A stretch of 64,000 bases of DNA from NCBI GenBank assembly GCA_030052745.1, contig JANBVO010000003.1, positions 682,001 to 746,000 of the forward strand. Reading direction: 5' to 3'. Shown here in pieces: positions 12,081-22,826 of this stretch (positions are counted from its first letter, which is position 1; every line of letters begins with the position of its first letter). Under the pieces are notes generated by a model. The model was given only the letters and a program-made list of their open reading frames with translations. It ran no database searches and was not told the origin of the DNA. The translations under genes and the position numbers were made by a program. This DNA is from Pleurostoma richardsiae. Its lineage: Eukaryota; Ascomycota; Sordariomycetes; Calosphaeriales; Pleurostomataceae.

Positions 12081-13684
12081 CAATTCCCTATCGTCGATCA
12101 GGTTCTCTTTTTGCCTTTTTAGGGTTCGCATATTTGTCTTGGAGAGCTGAGACGGCTTTTGATATTTGTACAAGTAAGCAAGCGGTCTTGCTACTGCTGC
12201 CGCCTTTTTTGCAATGCGTGCTTTGTGAAGCCTCTACGTACGACGGTGGCCAGCGAAGAGTATATAAGAAATGCTGCTTAGGACCCAAACGACCGCTGGG
12301 TGTTAGGCTGTCTTAAGGGACTTCCGATTCAAGATCGATGAAGCTAGACGGACAGCCTGCCGTGGAAGATTGTCAAGGCTGAGAGGTATCAAATCAATTG
12401 GCAGATTACCACTCAGCGTTGGCGGACGACCGGTGTATCTGATGAAAAGGACTGCCTCTGTGTATCTACGCGGAACACCAGATGTCTAATAACGGCGTGG
12501 GCTCGGATGACAGACACTCTTTGCTGACTTTCGAGAGAGCTTCCCGGCTTGCAACAACCGAAGACCGCCGCAGCAAGCCTGTAACAGACCTAGTTGCAAA
12601 ATCGGTCCTCTCGTTATGCTTGAGGCGAGGAACAGGACGGCAGACACGAGTGGCAGACTGATGTTACCAAGGACGGAGAGAACGAGGGACGGAAGTCATG
12701 GAGAGGATAAAGCACCGCAGTTCCTATCTTGATAAGCTGGCTGCGCTTTTGTCATCGCTGGTGGCAACAGTATTTGCCCAGCGAGGGCGTAAGATAGATC
12801 CGAGAGCATTGGCACTTGGATAATCCAGGCAGCTCGTCGAACTTTCTAGCTTGGGGGGGGGTGGACCATTAGAAAAATAATACCCAGCCCAGGAGTGCAA
12901 GACACGGTGTGCTCTGGGTCGGTAGGAAACCGCGAGCCCCCGGTGTATGAGCCGTCACCAGAGCGACCTATACGCTCCCTGCACCCATCCATGGTGCCGA
13001 AGGCAGTAAGGAAATGAAGGTCTTACACAGAAAACCTAGCAAGGGCCGCCAGACGCAAATGCTCAGCAAATGCTTTCCGTCTAAGAAGTTGCTCATCTAG
13101 GACGGCATCGTGTCGCCTGTCTGGGCTACGTCGGGGATCAAAGCAGCTCGTGCTTGATATCGGAACCTGCAACACCTTCAGGCCAAGCCTACAGCGGGGT
13201 CCGGCATGACGGGGCACACGCGGCTCGGCTCAACGCTGTCGAGCCGGACGGAACCCGCGGGGCTGCAGAGTATAATCCGGATGCCGTTTCCAGTTCGGAA
13301 CGGCCAATGTGAGTGGGTCTTCTCAGCCGTTAAGGCGGCCGCGGTGCTCGTGCCCTGGCTTGAGAAGATTTGAGCACGTTTCTGCAGGGCCGATCTTAGC
13401 GCAACCACTAAGTACCGGTACAGCAAGACAACACGAGCATTATCAGAGTCTTTGAAAATCGCAACCTTGGAGCTATTCTTGTAATGCATCTGTATCGAAG
13501 CGACAGTGCGCATCATTAAGCAGTGCCTTTTAACATCCATGGATATCATGATCCTGAGAACCGAACGCCTTGCCTGCCTAATATCCCTTATCATGATCGT
13601 GACCTCGTCCAAGTCTTCCATTAACGCCATACAGCAACAGCAAACTCTGATGTAGCTCGCTGTGCAAGACTGAAATTAGCAACT
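12081..13684. other. 1.6-kb spacer between the tRNA and the copper transporter gene
   Basis: A G-run of nine lies near 12854. The longest frame (13178-13630, minus, 150 codons) has a Met- and Ile-rich start but no motif I recognise and no coding bias. The right end should hold the 3' UTR of the CTR gene. Confidence 0.5.
12108..12120 (+). terminator. Polymerase III T-run terminator of tRNA-Lys
   Basis: Two runs of five T, beginning 29 nt after the mature 3' end, are the expected stop signal for RNA polymerase III. Confidence 0.7.
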
Positions 13685-14324
13685 CTAATGCTCAGCGGTG
13701 GTGACGGTGTATCGGCCGACAAGCAGGCTGCCAAAGAAGACACCGCCAAGGATGCAGATGAAGTAGCCAACGTTCATCGTCATGACTGCCAGCATGCTAT
13801 GTCCCCATTAGCGAAAGAACGCAATACGTAGTTGCTCAACATGGGTCAAAAACATACAGCAGATACCCGATACCCGCGATGACGGTGTCAATCAGAGCTC
13901 GCAGAGGATCGACCGAGAATCTCCAGGGGCGCACGTGGGTGTGCTTCTTCTTCAGGACCATGACGTCCTCCTCGACGCCGTTCTCGGTGAGGGTCATGCG
14001 CTTCGCCATGCTGTCGCGCGAGACCTGCTCGGACAGCGGCTGCTTGCCGGTGACGACGACGTAGCGGCGGTTGAGTTCGGCATCAAGCCAGCGGCTCTCC
14101 TGGAAGGACTTGAGGGCGAGCAGGGCGCGCAGGGCGATGGACAGGAAGATGAGGAAGATGCAGGTCCCGGCGTAGGTCCCGGCGTTGGACGGCGTCCAGC
14201 TCGTCGAGTAGAGGGGGGTGTTGATGTCGGTCTGGAAGACCATTGACATCATCATCGACGTTGAGGAGTCGCTGCTCGACGAGGAGCCATCCATGCCGTC
14301 CATATCCATGCGCGGGCTGATCAT
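13685..14324 (-). CDS. CTR-family copper transporter (192 aa)
   Basis: Exons 13858-14324 and 13685-13796 are joined across a 61-nt intron (phase 2). The N-terminus is Met/Asp/Ser-rich with copper-binding-like clusters (MDMDGMDG near residue 6, MMMSM near 24). Three hydrophobic segments follow, near residues 47-70, 143-170 and 170-188. The second carries the diagnostic MxxxM pore motif (M157, M161), completed only after splicing, and the third carries GxxxG (GVFFG). A basic/polar loop with KKKHTHVRPW separates segments 1 and 2. CTR trimers import Cu(I) across the plasma membrane or export it from the vacuole. Length and the N-terminal clusters suit either a Ctr2/Ctr3-like or a vacuolar member; I cannot decide. 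A Mac1/Cuf1-type regulator may control it but no such site was identified. Confidence 0.92.
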
Positions 14325-15184
14325 TGTGGGGATGGGTTGGTTGGGGTTAGAGAGGACGAAGAAGTGTAGTGTAGTCGCGATGGAGGCTGAAGCCGTAGTG
14401 ACGTCTCTGGGGAGTGGTCTGGAATGGTCCAGGCACGGGCGTTGTAGATAAGATTCTCGATTCGCAGTTTAAAATTGTGCTTTAGCCGGTGGTTAATTCA
14501 AATTGAGCCTGGCAGCGATTCGAGATCTGGGAGGGGCGGCAGATATAGGCTCGACCTGCAGGGCGTCTTCCTCTGAGGGTGATTGCGTTGATTTGCGCGA
14601 AACAATAGCCGTCACGTCTCAGGCCGCGCGAAGGAGATGCAAAGAAGTGAAGTCGAGGGAGAGCATTGAGAAGAGGGACGAGGCCGTTTTACTTGTCCGG
14701 CGTGGTGGTGAAGAAACATGCTCAACTTGTGGGGCCGAGCAGAGGGAAGCCTTCCCGAAGTGGACGGACCTTCACTCGATTCGCTTCCGCCTTAACACTT
14801 GCCCACGGTGGCGGTATGTGTTCTCTGTTAGTGTGAGATAAACTTGCTCAAACCGTCGCTGTCGTCCATGCAGGAGTCGCTCTTTTGTGCCCTTGCCTAA
14901 AACGGACAAGACCTGCCGGGAGCTGCAGCTGCTTGCCCCTCCAAAGCGGAGATCCGCAGCTGGTCGTCCACTCAACCGCCTGCATTCCAGCCACCATCAA
15001 CTCCCGGGGAAGTACAGGTACTTGTATCACCGGTCGACGCAAACATTTCCCCCTTCCCAGCCAGCACTGCCGGTTTGTGAGCGCCTCATTGAGCGGCTGA
15101 TCTCTGCCTCAATCAACAGATGGCCTAACCCTAACCCCAAGTGATGTGAATACCTGAAAGTTATCTTGTAACAACTACCCTTCT
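14325..15184. other. Copper transporter promoter and 3' flank of the Zn2Cys6 gene
   Basis: The right part contains CCTAACCCTAACCCC (15124-15138), two telomere-like units in CCCTAA orientation, too few to call telomeric. No gene was recognised; short frames between 14503 and 15144 lack coding features. Confidence 0.55.
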
Positions 15185-16883
15185 CTAGGACATACAAAAG
15201 TTGATACCATGCTTCTCCATCGTTAAATACAACCCTAATGGCCCAAAGAAGCGCTTGTCCCTGATATGTTCATCCCACATCAATTCTAGCATCTCACTTG
15301 CTCGTATCGATGTCCACGTACTGATCCCATTCGTCTTCAATCCTTGAGAAATGAACCCCTGTAACACAGGATCCAGTAAGCACGACCCTGCAATGAGCAA
15401 GGGCCAGAGCAGAATGGTCGCAAATCTCGACGTGGCCAAGTTTCTGTCGAGTACCAGTGAGGCGATGGAAGCTATACGCTCATCGATTTTGCCTGCAAAC
15501 TTCTCCTCGTCGATATCAGAGCCAGCCATGGCAGCCTCGAGGTAGATCACCAGGGCATGCTGATACACTTCGCCGATTCCATCGCGTTGTTGTTCATCCT
15601 GCAAGTCGGCTGTCCCACTTTCGTCGTAATGGCAGTTCATGATCTGGTCAAGCAGTGACTGGTATGTTATCATACTACTATCTGAAATCTCGCCTGATTC
15701 CGCTTCTCGAAGTCGCTGGCCGGCTAGGAAGGATATTTGGGGTATGAGGGCAAACAGTTCATGGCAGCCCGCGAGAAAAAAGCCGAATGTATCATATTCG
15801 CGCAGAGAAGCCAGGGAGTTGACAAAGCAGTCGTACGGAATTTCACGACCCTCGAGCATTCCATATGGTCCAAAGTTATTCACCACGGCCAAATACGCAT
15901 ATGTCTCCAATATGAAGCCAAGGACATGCTTATCATCATTGACCGTTGGCGGCCCTTCGCCGAGGAGGCGCAAAATGAGCTGACGAGAAGCTCGCAGGTG
16001 TGGGAACATGCCTCCGCTTAGTGTCGTGGCGGAAAGTGTCTTCAGGAGGGTAGACTGTTAGAGAGGAAAGGGACGCTTCGTCATGGCACACACATACCTC
16101 CAGGCTCGAGAGCATCGTGAGAACCAGCAAAACCCGTAAAACCTTCTGTCTTGACCACTCGGAGACGTCATCGAACGTGGCGCGCATGCTGCGGACAACA
16201 CAGTAGTAATGGCGCATCGTGGCAACCTGGACTCCTGCATTATTGCCGAAATCCTTGCTGCCAAGGTGCGCTCCGCCCATTGCTATGACGCAGTGCATAA
16301 GGAGGTCATCCGTATAAGCAAGCGGCAGGACGTATGACAGGAACGGGTTGCTCTTGTCTACTGCAGGTGCTAACAATCTTGCCGTCTCAAGCAGGTAATG
16401 CTGTAAGAATAGTCCGGAGTTCGATGTCAAGTGAGCCGACCGTGTTGGACTGGAATAGCAATTTAAAGAGGGAGACCATAGCACGACCCCGTCAGCGCCT
16501 GGCTGATGCGTGTCGTATCCATTGGCGGACGGCGGCCAAGGATCTACCTCGCCAGGACTGGCTGGCTCGACATTCGTGTCTCCGTCAGCTGTAGCCTCGT
16601 CTTCTAATGATGGCGCCTGCGCTGCGAGTGTTAACGGCAGATCCGGCCAGAGGCATTCCAATTTGTTCCGACGGCAGCCTGCACATTGGGGACGACATTC
16701 GTCACACTGATAGAAATTGTGTTAGTCCGGGGGGGGCTCATTTCCATCTTCGCCTGTCATTCAGAGGGTGGTTACCTTCTTCTTCCGCTTACGGCATGTG
16801 AGGCATCCCGCTCTTGACCGGGGGTAGTGCCGCCGCGGTTTTGTCGGGAACGGGGCTGCCTTCGAGGTACGTCCTTCCGTCAT
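15185..16883 (-). CDS. Zn2Cys6 transcription factor with Fungal_trans_2 domain (528 aa)
   Basis: Exons are 16776-16883, 16098-16706 and 15185-16054; introns are 69 nt and a very short 43 nt. The binuclear zinc cluster spans the first junction: CLTCRKRKKK closes exon 1 and CDECRPQCAGCRRNKLEC opens exon 2. The six ligands are C27, C30, C37, C44, C47 and C54, with a non-ligand Cys at 40. From about residue 105 the protein matches the PF11951-type regulatory domain (LFLQHYLLETARLLA, then NPFLSYVLPLAYTDDLLMHC and AMGGAHL). It should act as a nuclear DNA-binding regulator, usually of catabolic or metabolite genes. It is divergent from the RTA1-like gene across about 540 bp, so that gene is a plausible but unproven target. 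Start choice: the ATG 26 codons before the first Cys, in a basic Pro-rich leader. Confidence 0.9.
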
Positions 16884-17424
16884 GATCCTCGACCTGCACC
16901 GGTTCTTGGCTGTTGGTGGAGCCTTGCAAAAGGCTGAGGGGTGAGCGGTTAGGTCTGAGACGCGGCTAGATAAAATAGATTGTCAAAGGTCTGCCTAGGA
17001 TACTCCTTGATCTCACCGCATACCCCGTATGATGATGCTGGTTTGCGAATGTTGACTGCATTGCGATGTCGTCCGGAAGTTGAGGATTGTGGACAGCGCG
17101 GTTAGATTTCCACTTTACAATGTACAGAGCGCGGCTAGATGGCTAATGTACTGATACATCCAATTTGCTTGCTAGATAAGACACTTCATTGGCTGGCTGT
17201 TCCATCTCATCGCCCCATTCTACTGAGATATACAGTAGGGATCGGGTGTACTGTACATGTCTGTCCGGTCCTTCAGATATGACTGCAAGGGATTGCGCAC
17301 ACCTACATACGCACTCGTATAAGTCGAGGTGAGCCTGGGAACCTAACAACCATAGGTATATGCATGCATTCTCTCCAAGACGTACTGACAGTCCCTTTCT
17401 CTACTACAATTCTACCGATTCATC
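16884..17424. promoter_or_regulatory. Divergent promoter region of the Zn2Cys6 and RTA1-like genes
   Basis: The 541-bp interval separates two start codons pointing away from each other, so it must contain both promoters. I see no certain operator. Confidence 0.5.
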
Positions 17425-18601
17425 ATGGCGGACCAACTGCCCGACGGACTCGTCTCTTACGGGCCTGACACCAATTGCACATTGGCACTCTGCCCTGTAG
17501 AATGGAGTGTCCTTGCGTACCGACCATCGCTTGTTGCGAACGGCGTCTTTGTCGGCATGTTCTCCATCGCGATGATTCTTCACATTGTTCAAGGCGTCCA
17601 TCACCGAACGTGGAGTTTTATGGTTTGCATGGCTGTAGGCTGCGTCGATGAGATAATAGGGTACTCAGGCAGGCTCATGCTTCACGAAAACCCGTTTTCC
17701 TTTGCGGGATTCTTGATACAAATACGTATGTGGCAACTTGATCGCAATTTGAGTAACAGTTCTCGGTCATAATGCTAACGCCATGTTTCCTAGTCTGCAT
17801 CGCAACCGGGCCCATTTTCTATTGCGCTGCCATATATGTTACGCTCTCTAGAACGTAAGCTCGAAAACCCTTCCTCGAACATATCGCTTCCTGAACACCG
17901 TCCTTCGCACGATAGGCTTCACTTTGAGTCGTTGAGCCTAACTACATTGCGTTTCGAAGCGTCAACTATCTCGATCCTTCGTTGTCTCGATTCAACCCCA
18001 AGCTGTTCTACTGGATTTTTATACCTTGCGACATAATAGCCCTCTTTCTTCAGCTTGGAGGTGGCGTCGCATCTTCTGAGTCGGTTGGGACAAGCGCCGC
18101 TGGTGTGGATGTAACGCTTGCAGGCTTAGCCTTCCAAGTCTTCAGCATCCTTGTCTTCATTCTCACGTCAGTCGACTACTTCAGTCGCTACGTCAAGCAG
18201 AAAGATCGAAAGCCATTCGAACTCAGATTCAAGATTTACCTCGTTTTTTTGTCTCTGGCTGTTATTCTCATCTTGGTCCGTTGTGTGTACCGGGTTTACG
18301 AACTCAGCGAAGGCTACACCGGGGCTTTGATGCACAACCAACCCCTCTTCATCTGGTTGGAAGGAGTGTGAGTTCTCTATGACACCACATCCATTCATAT
18401 GATATTTGTTGCTAATTCAGCAGCCTGATTGTTATTTCCGTGTCTTGTCTCAACATAGGCCACCCAGGAATCGGTTTCAGGCCCAGTATCATCAAAAAAA
18501 CTTTGACAGAAGGAAACACTACTGCAGAACTGGCCGAGACAGAAGAAGGTCAGTATATTCAACTTGTCAATATGCCAAACAGATCACACACGACGGACTA
18601 G
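17425..18601 (+). CDS. RTA1-like seven-helix membrane protein (316 aa)
   Basis: Exons 17425-17725, 17794-17854, 17960-18367 and 18421-18601 join into 316 residues. The protein has an extracellular N-terminus with a Cys pair (TNCTLALCP) and about seven hydrophobic helices. It carries the RTA1-family blocks ATGPIFYCAAIYVTLSR, IPCDIIALFLQLGGG (the CD..L.LQ..GG core) and LIFVRCVYR-like LILVRCVYRVYELSEGY. The last helix begins after the final intron and the tail is polar. RTA1-like proteins are fungal membrane proteins linked to resistance to toxic lipophilic compounds and to phospholipid translocation; the transported species is not predictable. The last acceptor is a tandem CAGCAG (18418-18423) that could add or drop one Ser without shifting frame. 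The stop overlaps by 18 bp the end of the GH18 pseudogene on the other strand. Confidence 0.88.
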
Positions 18602-20290
18602 TAGGGTTCTGGTACTGGAATTATATTCGATCTCCGCCTCTCGGCGTTCATTCATATGTCGATCCAGATCGCGCCTCCAAGCCGCATGTGCCTCAAGGTC
18701 GCAAGTTTTTGGCGGTGGACCGGGTGGCGCGGTGACGACGGTGGCCCAGTAGCCCGGGTCGTCGGAGTAGTCGATTCCGAGCAGCTTATTGGGGTCACCG
18801 CGGCGTGTAATAGGACCAAAGTCGTAGTCAAAAGTGAAGTCGTACACAACGGCGGACTCGTCCAGTCCGAGCTCTCGTTTCTTCACTGTGGAAGAAGGCT
18901 CCATAGATACGGCTACGGCGTACTTGCCACTAGAAGTGCCACAGTTCTCGGGCATCCTGACGACCGTGGTAGCCACTTCTCCTAGGAATATTTCATGACA
19001 GTTACTATCTTCCCACTCTTCCTCACATACTGCCTGTACAGTTCGTCGCTCCAGATGTTCAAGAAGCTCGTTGCCGTTTTTGTCTGGATAAGTAAACCAA
19101 CCGCTTTGGGCCATGAGACTCTCGCCAGTCCCGCATTGGGCGTTGCAAATAACACCGACAAGAGGCGTGACATTGCCTATCACGGTTTAGCTTTGCTCTA
19201 GGTTTCCGTCTCCAGCACAAGACTAATTGCAGGAGTTGAGTGCAGTTACCATAATCCCAACGACATGACCCAGGGGCTGGGTTGTTACTTTGGGGACAGC
19301 AAAGATTTCTCCTCTTGCCATTTCCGCAGCTGACATCAAGGTTGGCCACAAATCCGAGGTCCGTACAAACGGGGTTATCGCTGCATTCGCCGAAGGTGCA
19401 TGAACTTGCGACATTAGTCCAGTTGGTGTAGTCGCCGCTGCCGACTCCATTTTGCCCGGAAAATTGGCCTAGTCTACCCAAGAGCCCTTTGAGTGCATTG
19501 TGCTGCGCATCATCTTGGTCAATAGCCCAGATGAACAGGCCAAGCAAGCCCTAGTCATTGGCAAACTTGACTTTCTGCGCAAAGGTATCACTATCATCAT
19601 ACGAGACCCATTGATAACTACCATACGCAAAATACTTAGCGCCGGCATCTTTGTCCCAAACGGCAGTATAGTCGTTCTTGGAACGAATAGTTTGGATCTG
19701 GTCGTACGAGAGATAGCCTTCTGTCAGCGAACATAACCCGGGAAATCCGCCAGACATAAATGGACAACTTGGTGACGTGCAAGACGGGTCGGCGAGTGTG
19801 TATGACCGCCCATAGAATCCAATTCCCAAATTGAGCTTGTTAGAGGGAATTCCGTTTCGCCAAAGAAGCTGGAGGCCTAGATCGATCTCTGTAAGATATG
19901 TGTGAGTGTAGACGAAGAAGCCGATATCACCCCCAGGCGAATCCCATTGCCCGTGCCTTTCGAGTGTCCAAGGGCCAGCAGAAGTAGATAACGTAATAGC
20001 TCACCGCACTCACAAATCGTATGACATGAAGTTGATCCAGTCAGAGTAGAGAACCACGGTGGTATAACATGCGGTTGGCGCTTCTCGAATTGTTCGAGCT
20101 GCATGCTAAACTTCCTTTTCGGCATATTCGAGAGCATGTTTAGTGGGCTCCGCGCGGGAATGCCTCTCCCAATACCCGCCACAAAGTAGCTTTCTAAAGG
20201 GGTTGTCGTAGATGACGGGTGGGCACTTCAGCCTCCCTGTATCTTCCTGGCTTCCTTCTAGCCAGGAGTACAGTAGCACAAGGAAGTTCA
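18584..20290 (-). pseudogene. GH18 chitinase gene, broken (nonsense codon, catalytic part missing)
   Basis: The 3' half reads as a fungal GH18 chitinase. It shows FMSYDLHGQWD restored across a 57-nt intron (19957-20013), then FFVYTHTYLTEIDLG, LWRNGIPSNKLNLGIGFYGR, and YAGSY-like YGSYQWVSYDDSDTF. An in-frame TAG (19551-19553) then interrupts KFAND/GLLGLFIWAIDQDD, where a Gln or Arg codon is expected. Beyond it the frame resumes with a Cys-rich region (CTFGECSDNPVC, GKRRNLCCP, CRWDYG). After a probable 76-nt intron comes the C-terminal region typical of large fungal chitinases (DFTFDYDFGP, IDYSDDPGYWATVV). The DGxDxDxE catalytic motif expected upstream was not found; 20015-20290 gives only degraded frames, and the 5' limit is approximate. 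Third-position and splice conservation suggest recent loss. A functional gene would require an undetected readthrough or splice. Confidence 0.75.
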
Positions 20291-20843
20291 TATAGGAAGT
20301 GGTAGAGATGCGCGTCTGTGTTAAAAATGGGAAAGGCGGTAATAGTCGAGGTAGAAGATGGTGGTCTATACCGAGGGGCTTGTCCGTAGGTCTACCACGA
20401 CGCGACTTTCTGTACTACCAGGCTATTCAAAGAACTGTATTCAGGGTATTCGCAAACAGCAGAGCCCAAGGCTGGACAGACCATAAAGCATTGGTAACGA
20501 GATCAATTTCACCACAGACTGGTTACACTTGCACCAACACCTCTTTTCTTTGAGACACCGCCATGCAGTCGGCGGTCGTATGTTCTAGAGCAAAACAGTG
20601 CGACCGGGATATCGAGAAAGCGCTTCCTACCATGAGCAGGAAAAGCTACCCATCCTGTCCAACTTCCGCAGCAGACTGATTCGACGAGGTGCCAGGCCAC
20701 TCCCCTGCCTGAGTCCTCGCTTTCTTTTCACTCACTGAGCGGGTACAGGTCTCGGCATCCGAGACTGGCTTCAACATAACCTGGACAACAAAGGAACTAA
20801 TACCAATGTATTAGCGCCAGCAACCACTCAAGCTCAGGTCCTT

Positions 20844-20873
20844 GATCGTTCGTACGGCGATCGTTCGTACGGC
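20844..20873. repeat. 15-bp tandem duplication
   Basis: The unit GATCGTTCGTACGGC occurs twice in direct succession. Confidence 0.85.
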
Positions 20874-22156
20874 GGCCGCAGTAACGGCCTTGTCCGCCGA
20901 GCCCACTGGCAAATACCGGAGCGCGCCGGCGGACTGTTGCTAGTGTCACTAGCAGTGGTTGTTGAGCGTAAAAAAAAAAAACTACCTTGCTCCAACAGTC
21001 GGGCCGGCCAGGGCCTTGGGTAGCATTTCCGATCTCGGGAGACTCGCCGGGAGCCCGGCCTCCGCCGGCCGCGGTTCCGTTACCGGGACGGCCGAGGTCA
21101 GGACCGGCAAACACCGATTGAAGTATTCTTGGCATTCGGGAGCTCAATGAGCGGACGGAAGCCTACCCATGGACACAGTTTCACCGTGCTCTTGTTGCCA
21201 CCAGTGAACCCGAATGGAGAGGCTTCGAGGATATATGAGATATCTTCAGCATTGGCATGTCGGGTCCCCGAGGACAACATCCTAGAGCGGGCAGCCTGGA
21301 CCTCGTCCAATGCCATTGCAGACGACTAAGCCTGCTGTGTGTCATTTCATCATCCTGTAGGCGCACTTGCCGCCTCACGAGGGTCGTCACGGAGATTGAC
21401 ATAGTGCAAGTCATGCCTGTAAGCTTACTCCATATATGTATAGGTAGATGCGCCTCGGCCCCTGGATAACCTGTCTCTTATGCACTGGCATAGAGCACAT
21501 ATGCTGCTGATATTCGGGGTAAGCTTCGCGGCATGTAGAAAACAAGCTTGCAAGACAGCGAAATGATCGTGGTCTCAGCCATTGATCAATGCTTCATCGA
21601 CGCTGGGAAGCTTCTGCCGACGATGGCCGCTCGCGACCTCTCCCAGGAGCAGAGGAAGACGAATGCAACGCATCGAGCAAAAAAAGGGCTTCACGTGCTA
21701 CTAATGACTCTTCAGCTTTAACGTGTGCAGCCGTCGATCAATTCTATTCGGCAATCTGATGATCAAAGCTTCAAAGGAGCCTCGTCAGTTTCGGGATTTG
21801 TCGGCAACTGGCTGTTGTCCTGAACGTGACCGACCTCGGCTCTACGGGTCGGTAGATCGGAGGCGCTTATCGATACGAAACCGGCCTCTTGTGCTGAGCC
21901 ACCGGCGGTAACGCCCGCGCCCACTACACTAAGGAACTTGCTTCGTCGGCGGGGCAGGGACGTGTTTGGATGCACGAGACGGTGGTGAAAAGAAGAAGCA
22001 ATGGGAAAAGAATCTTCAACTTCGGTCCTCAAGGGGGCTCTTATATTTGGCTTTGAATGGCTTGATGTGGCCGCGATATGCCCCGTGAGTTGGCCGCGTC
22101 CGCAAGGTGCGGCAGACCCCTCGCGCCGATGACCTCACTCGAGCGAGAGCTGCTCG

Positions 22157-22294
22157 GTGGGGCGGCACATGCTTGGGCTATGGCTTTGGCTTTGGTGCAA
22201 ACGAACGGCCAGCCATCTCTTGGCCGCGCCTCTCATCGCTTCCCCACACTTTCACAAGCCGGTCGCTCCCCGCCGTCCGGTTACTCTCCCCCGC
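22157..22294. promoter_or_regulatory. Cluster of CreA/CRE-1-like hexamers upstream of malate synthase
   Basis: Four matches to SYGGRG on either strand lie at 22157-22162, 22242-22247, 22268-22273 and 22289-22294, about 530-670 bp before the start codon. CreA-type carbon repression of glyoxylate-cycle genes is well established. The motif is short and degenerate (under one match expected by chance here), so only the clustering supports this. Confidence 0.35.
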
Positions 22295-22826
22295 CCGTGA
22301 GGTCCCTCTTATCCGAGCGACCGAGATGCGACTAGCGCAGAGAGAGTGAGGAGAGCTCTGGGCAGAGCAGAGTAAAAGATCTAGCCACTGCCAATGCGGG
22401 AAGGCTGCTTGTCACCCAAGTCTTCTGCACTCTGCTGCTACCGCTGCTGCTACCTACTGCCTACATAAGCCTTGTACCCGAAAGAGCTGACCGCGGCCCC
22501 TTATCTTTTTCGTCACTTTCGTCACCGGGCTCGTACCTCCTCTTCCGTGACATCCAGTCATATCATCGTTGCCGAGCCCAGCCAGGACATTCATAGCCTT
22601 CTCGCCTCCTCCCTCCAGCTACCCAACCAAGTACATTACCCCTCCTCTCCCTCGCATCGTATAAGTATCAGGAATTCGCTGTCCAGCCTCTACCTAATCT
22701 CTCATATTCCGCATTTTGGCTAAGTGACTTCCCCTCCGGACGCCATCCTCAAGATCATAGAGGGCGGGCAGACCAACGACTCGACCGAGGTAAACACAAT
22801 CACGCTCTAGACTATCACCAGCAACG

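Larger units (their letters stand above)
20291..22826. other. Spacer and malate synthase promoter
   Basis: No gene was recognised. The GC-rich segment 20840-21120 differs from its flanks: it has a 15-bp direct repeat, an 8-bp perfect palindrome (20938-20954) and an A-run of about eleven near 20970, so it may be an inserted fragment. From about 22080 the sequence should be malate synthase promoter and 5' UTR. Confidence 0.5.

Noticed and set aside
13178-13630. 150-codon minus-strand frame
   Set aside because: No domain, no coding bias, and no splice continuation; the Met-rich start is not evidence enough.
15124-15138. Telomere-like CCTAACCCTAACCCC
   Set aside because: Only two units, embedded between ordinary genes; chance or an old repair scar.
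19223-19249. 27-nt intron in the chitinase relic
   Set aside because: Too short to be spliced; a 76-nt intron from the same donor to the acceptor near 19174 keeps the frame instead.
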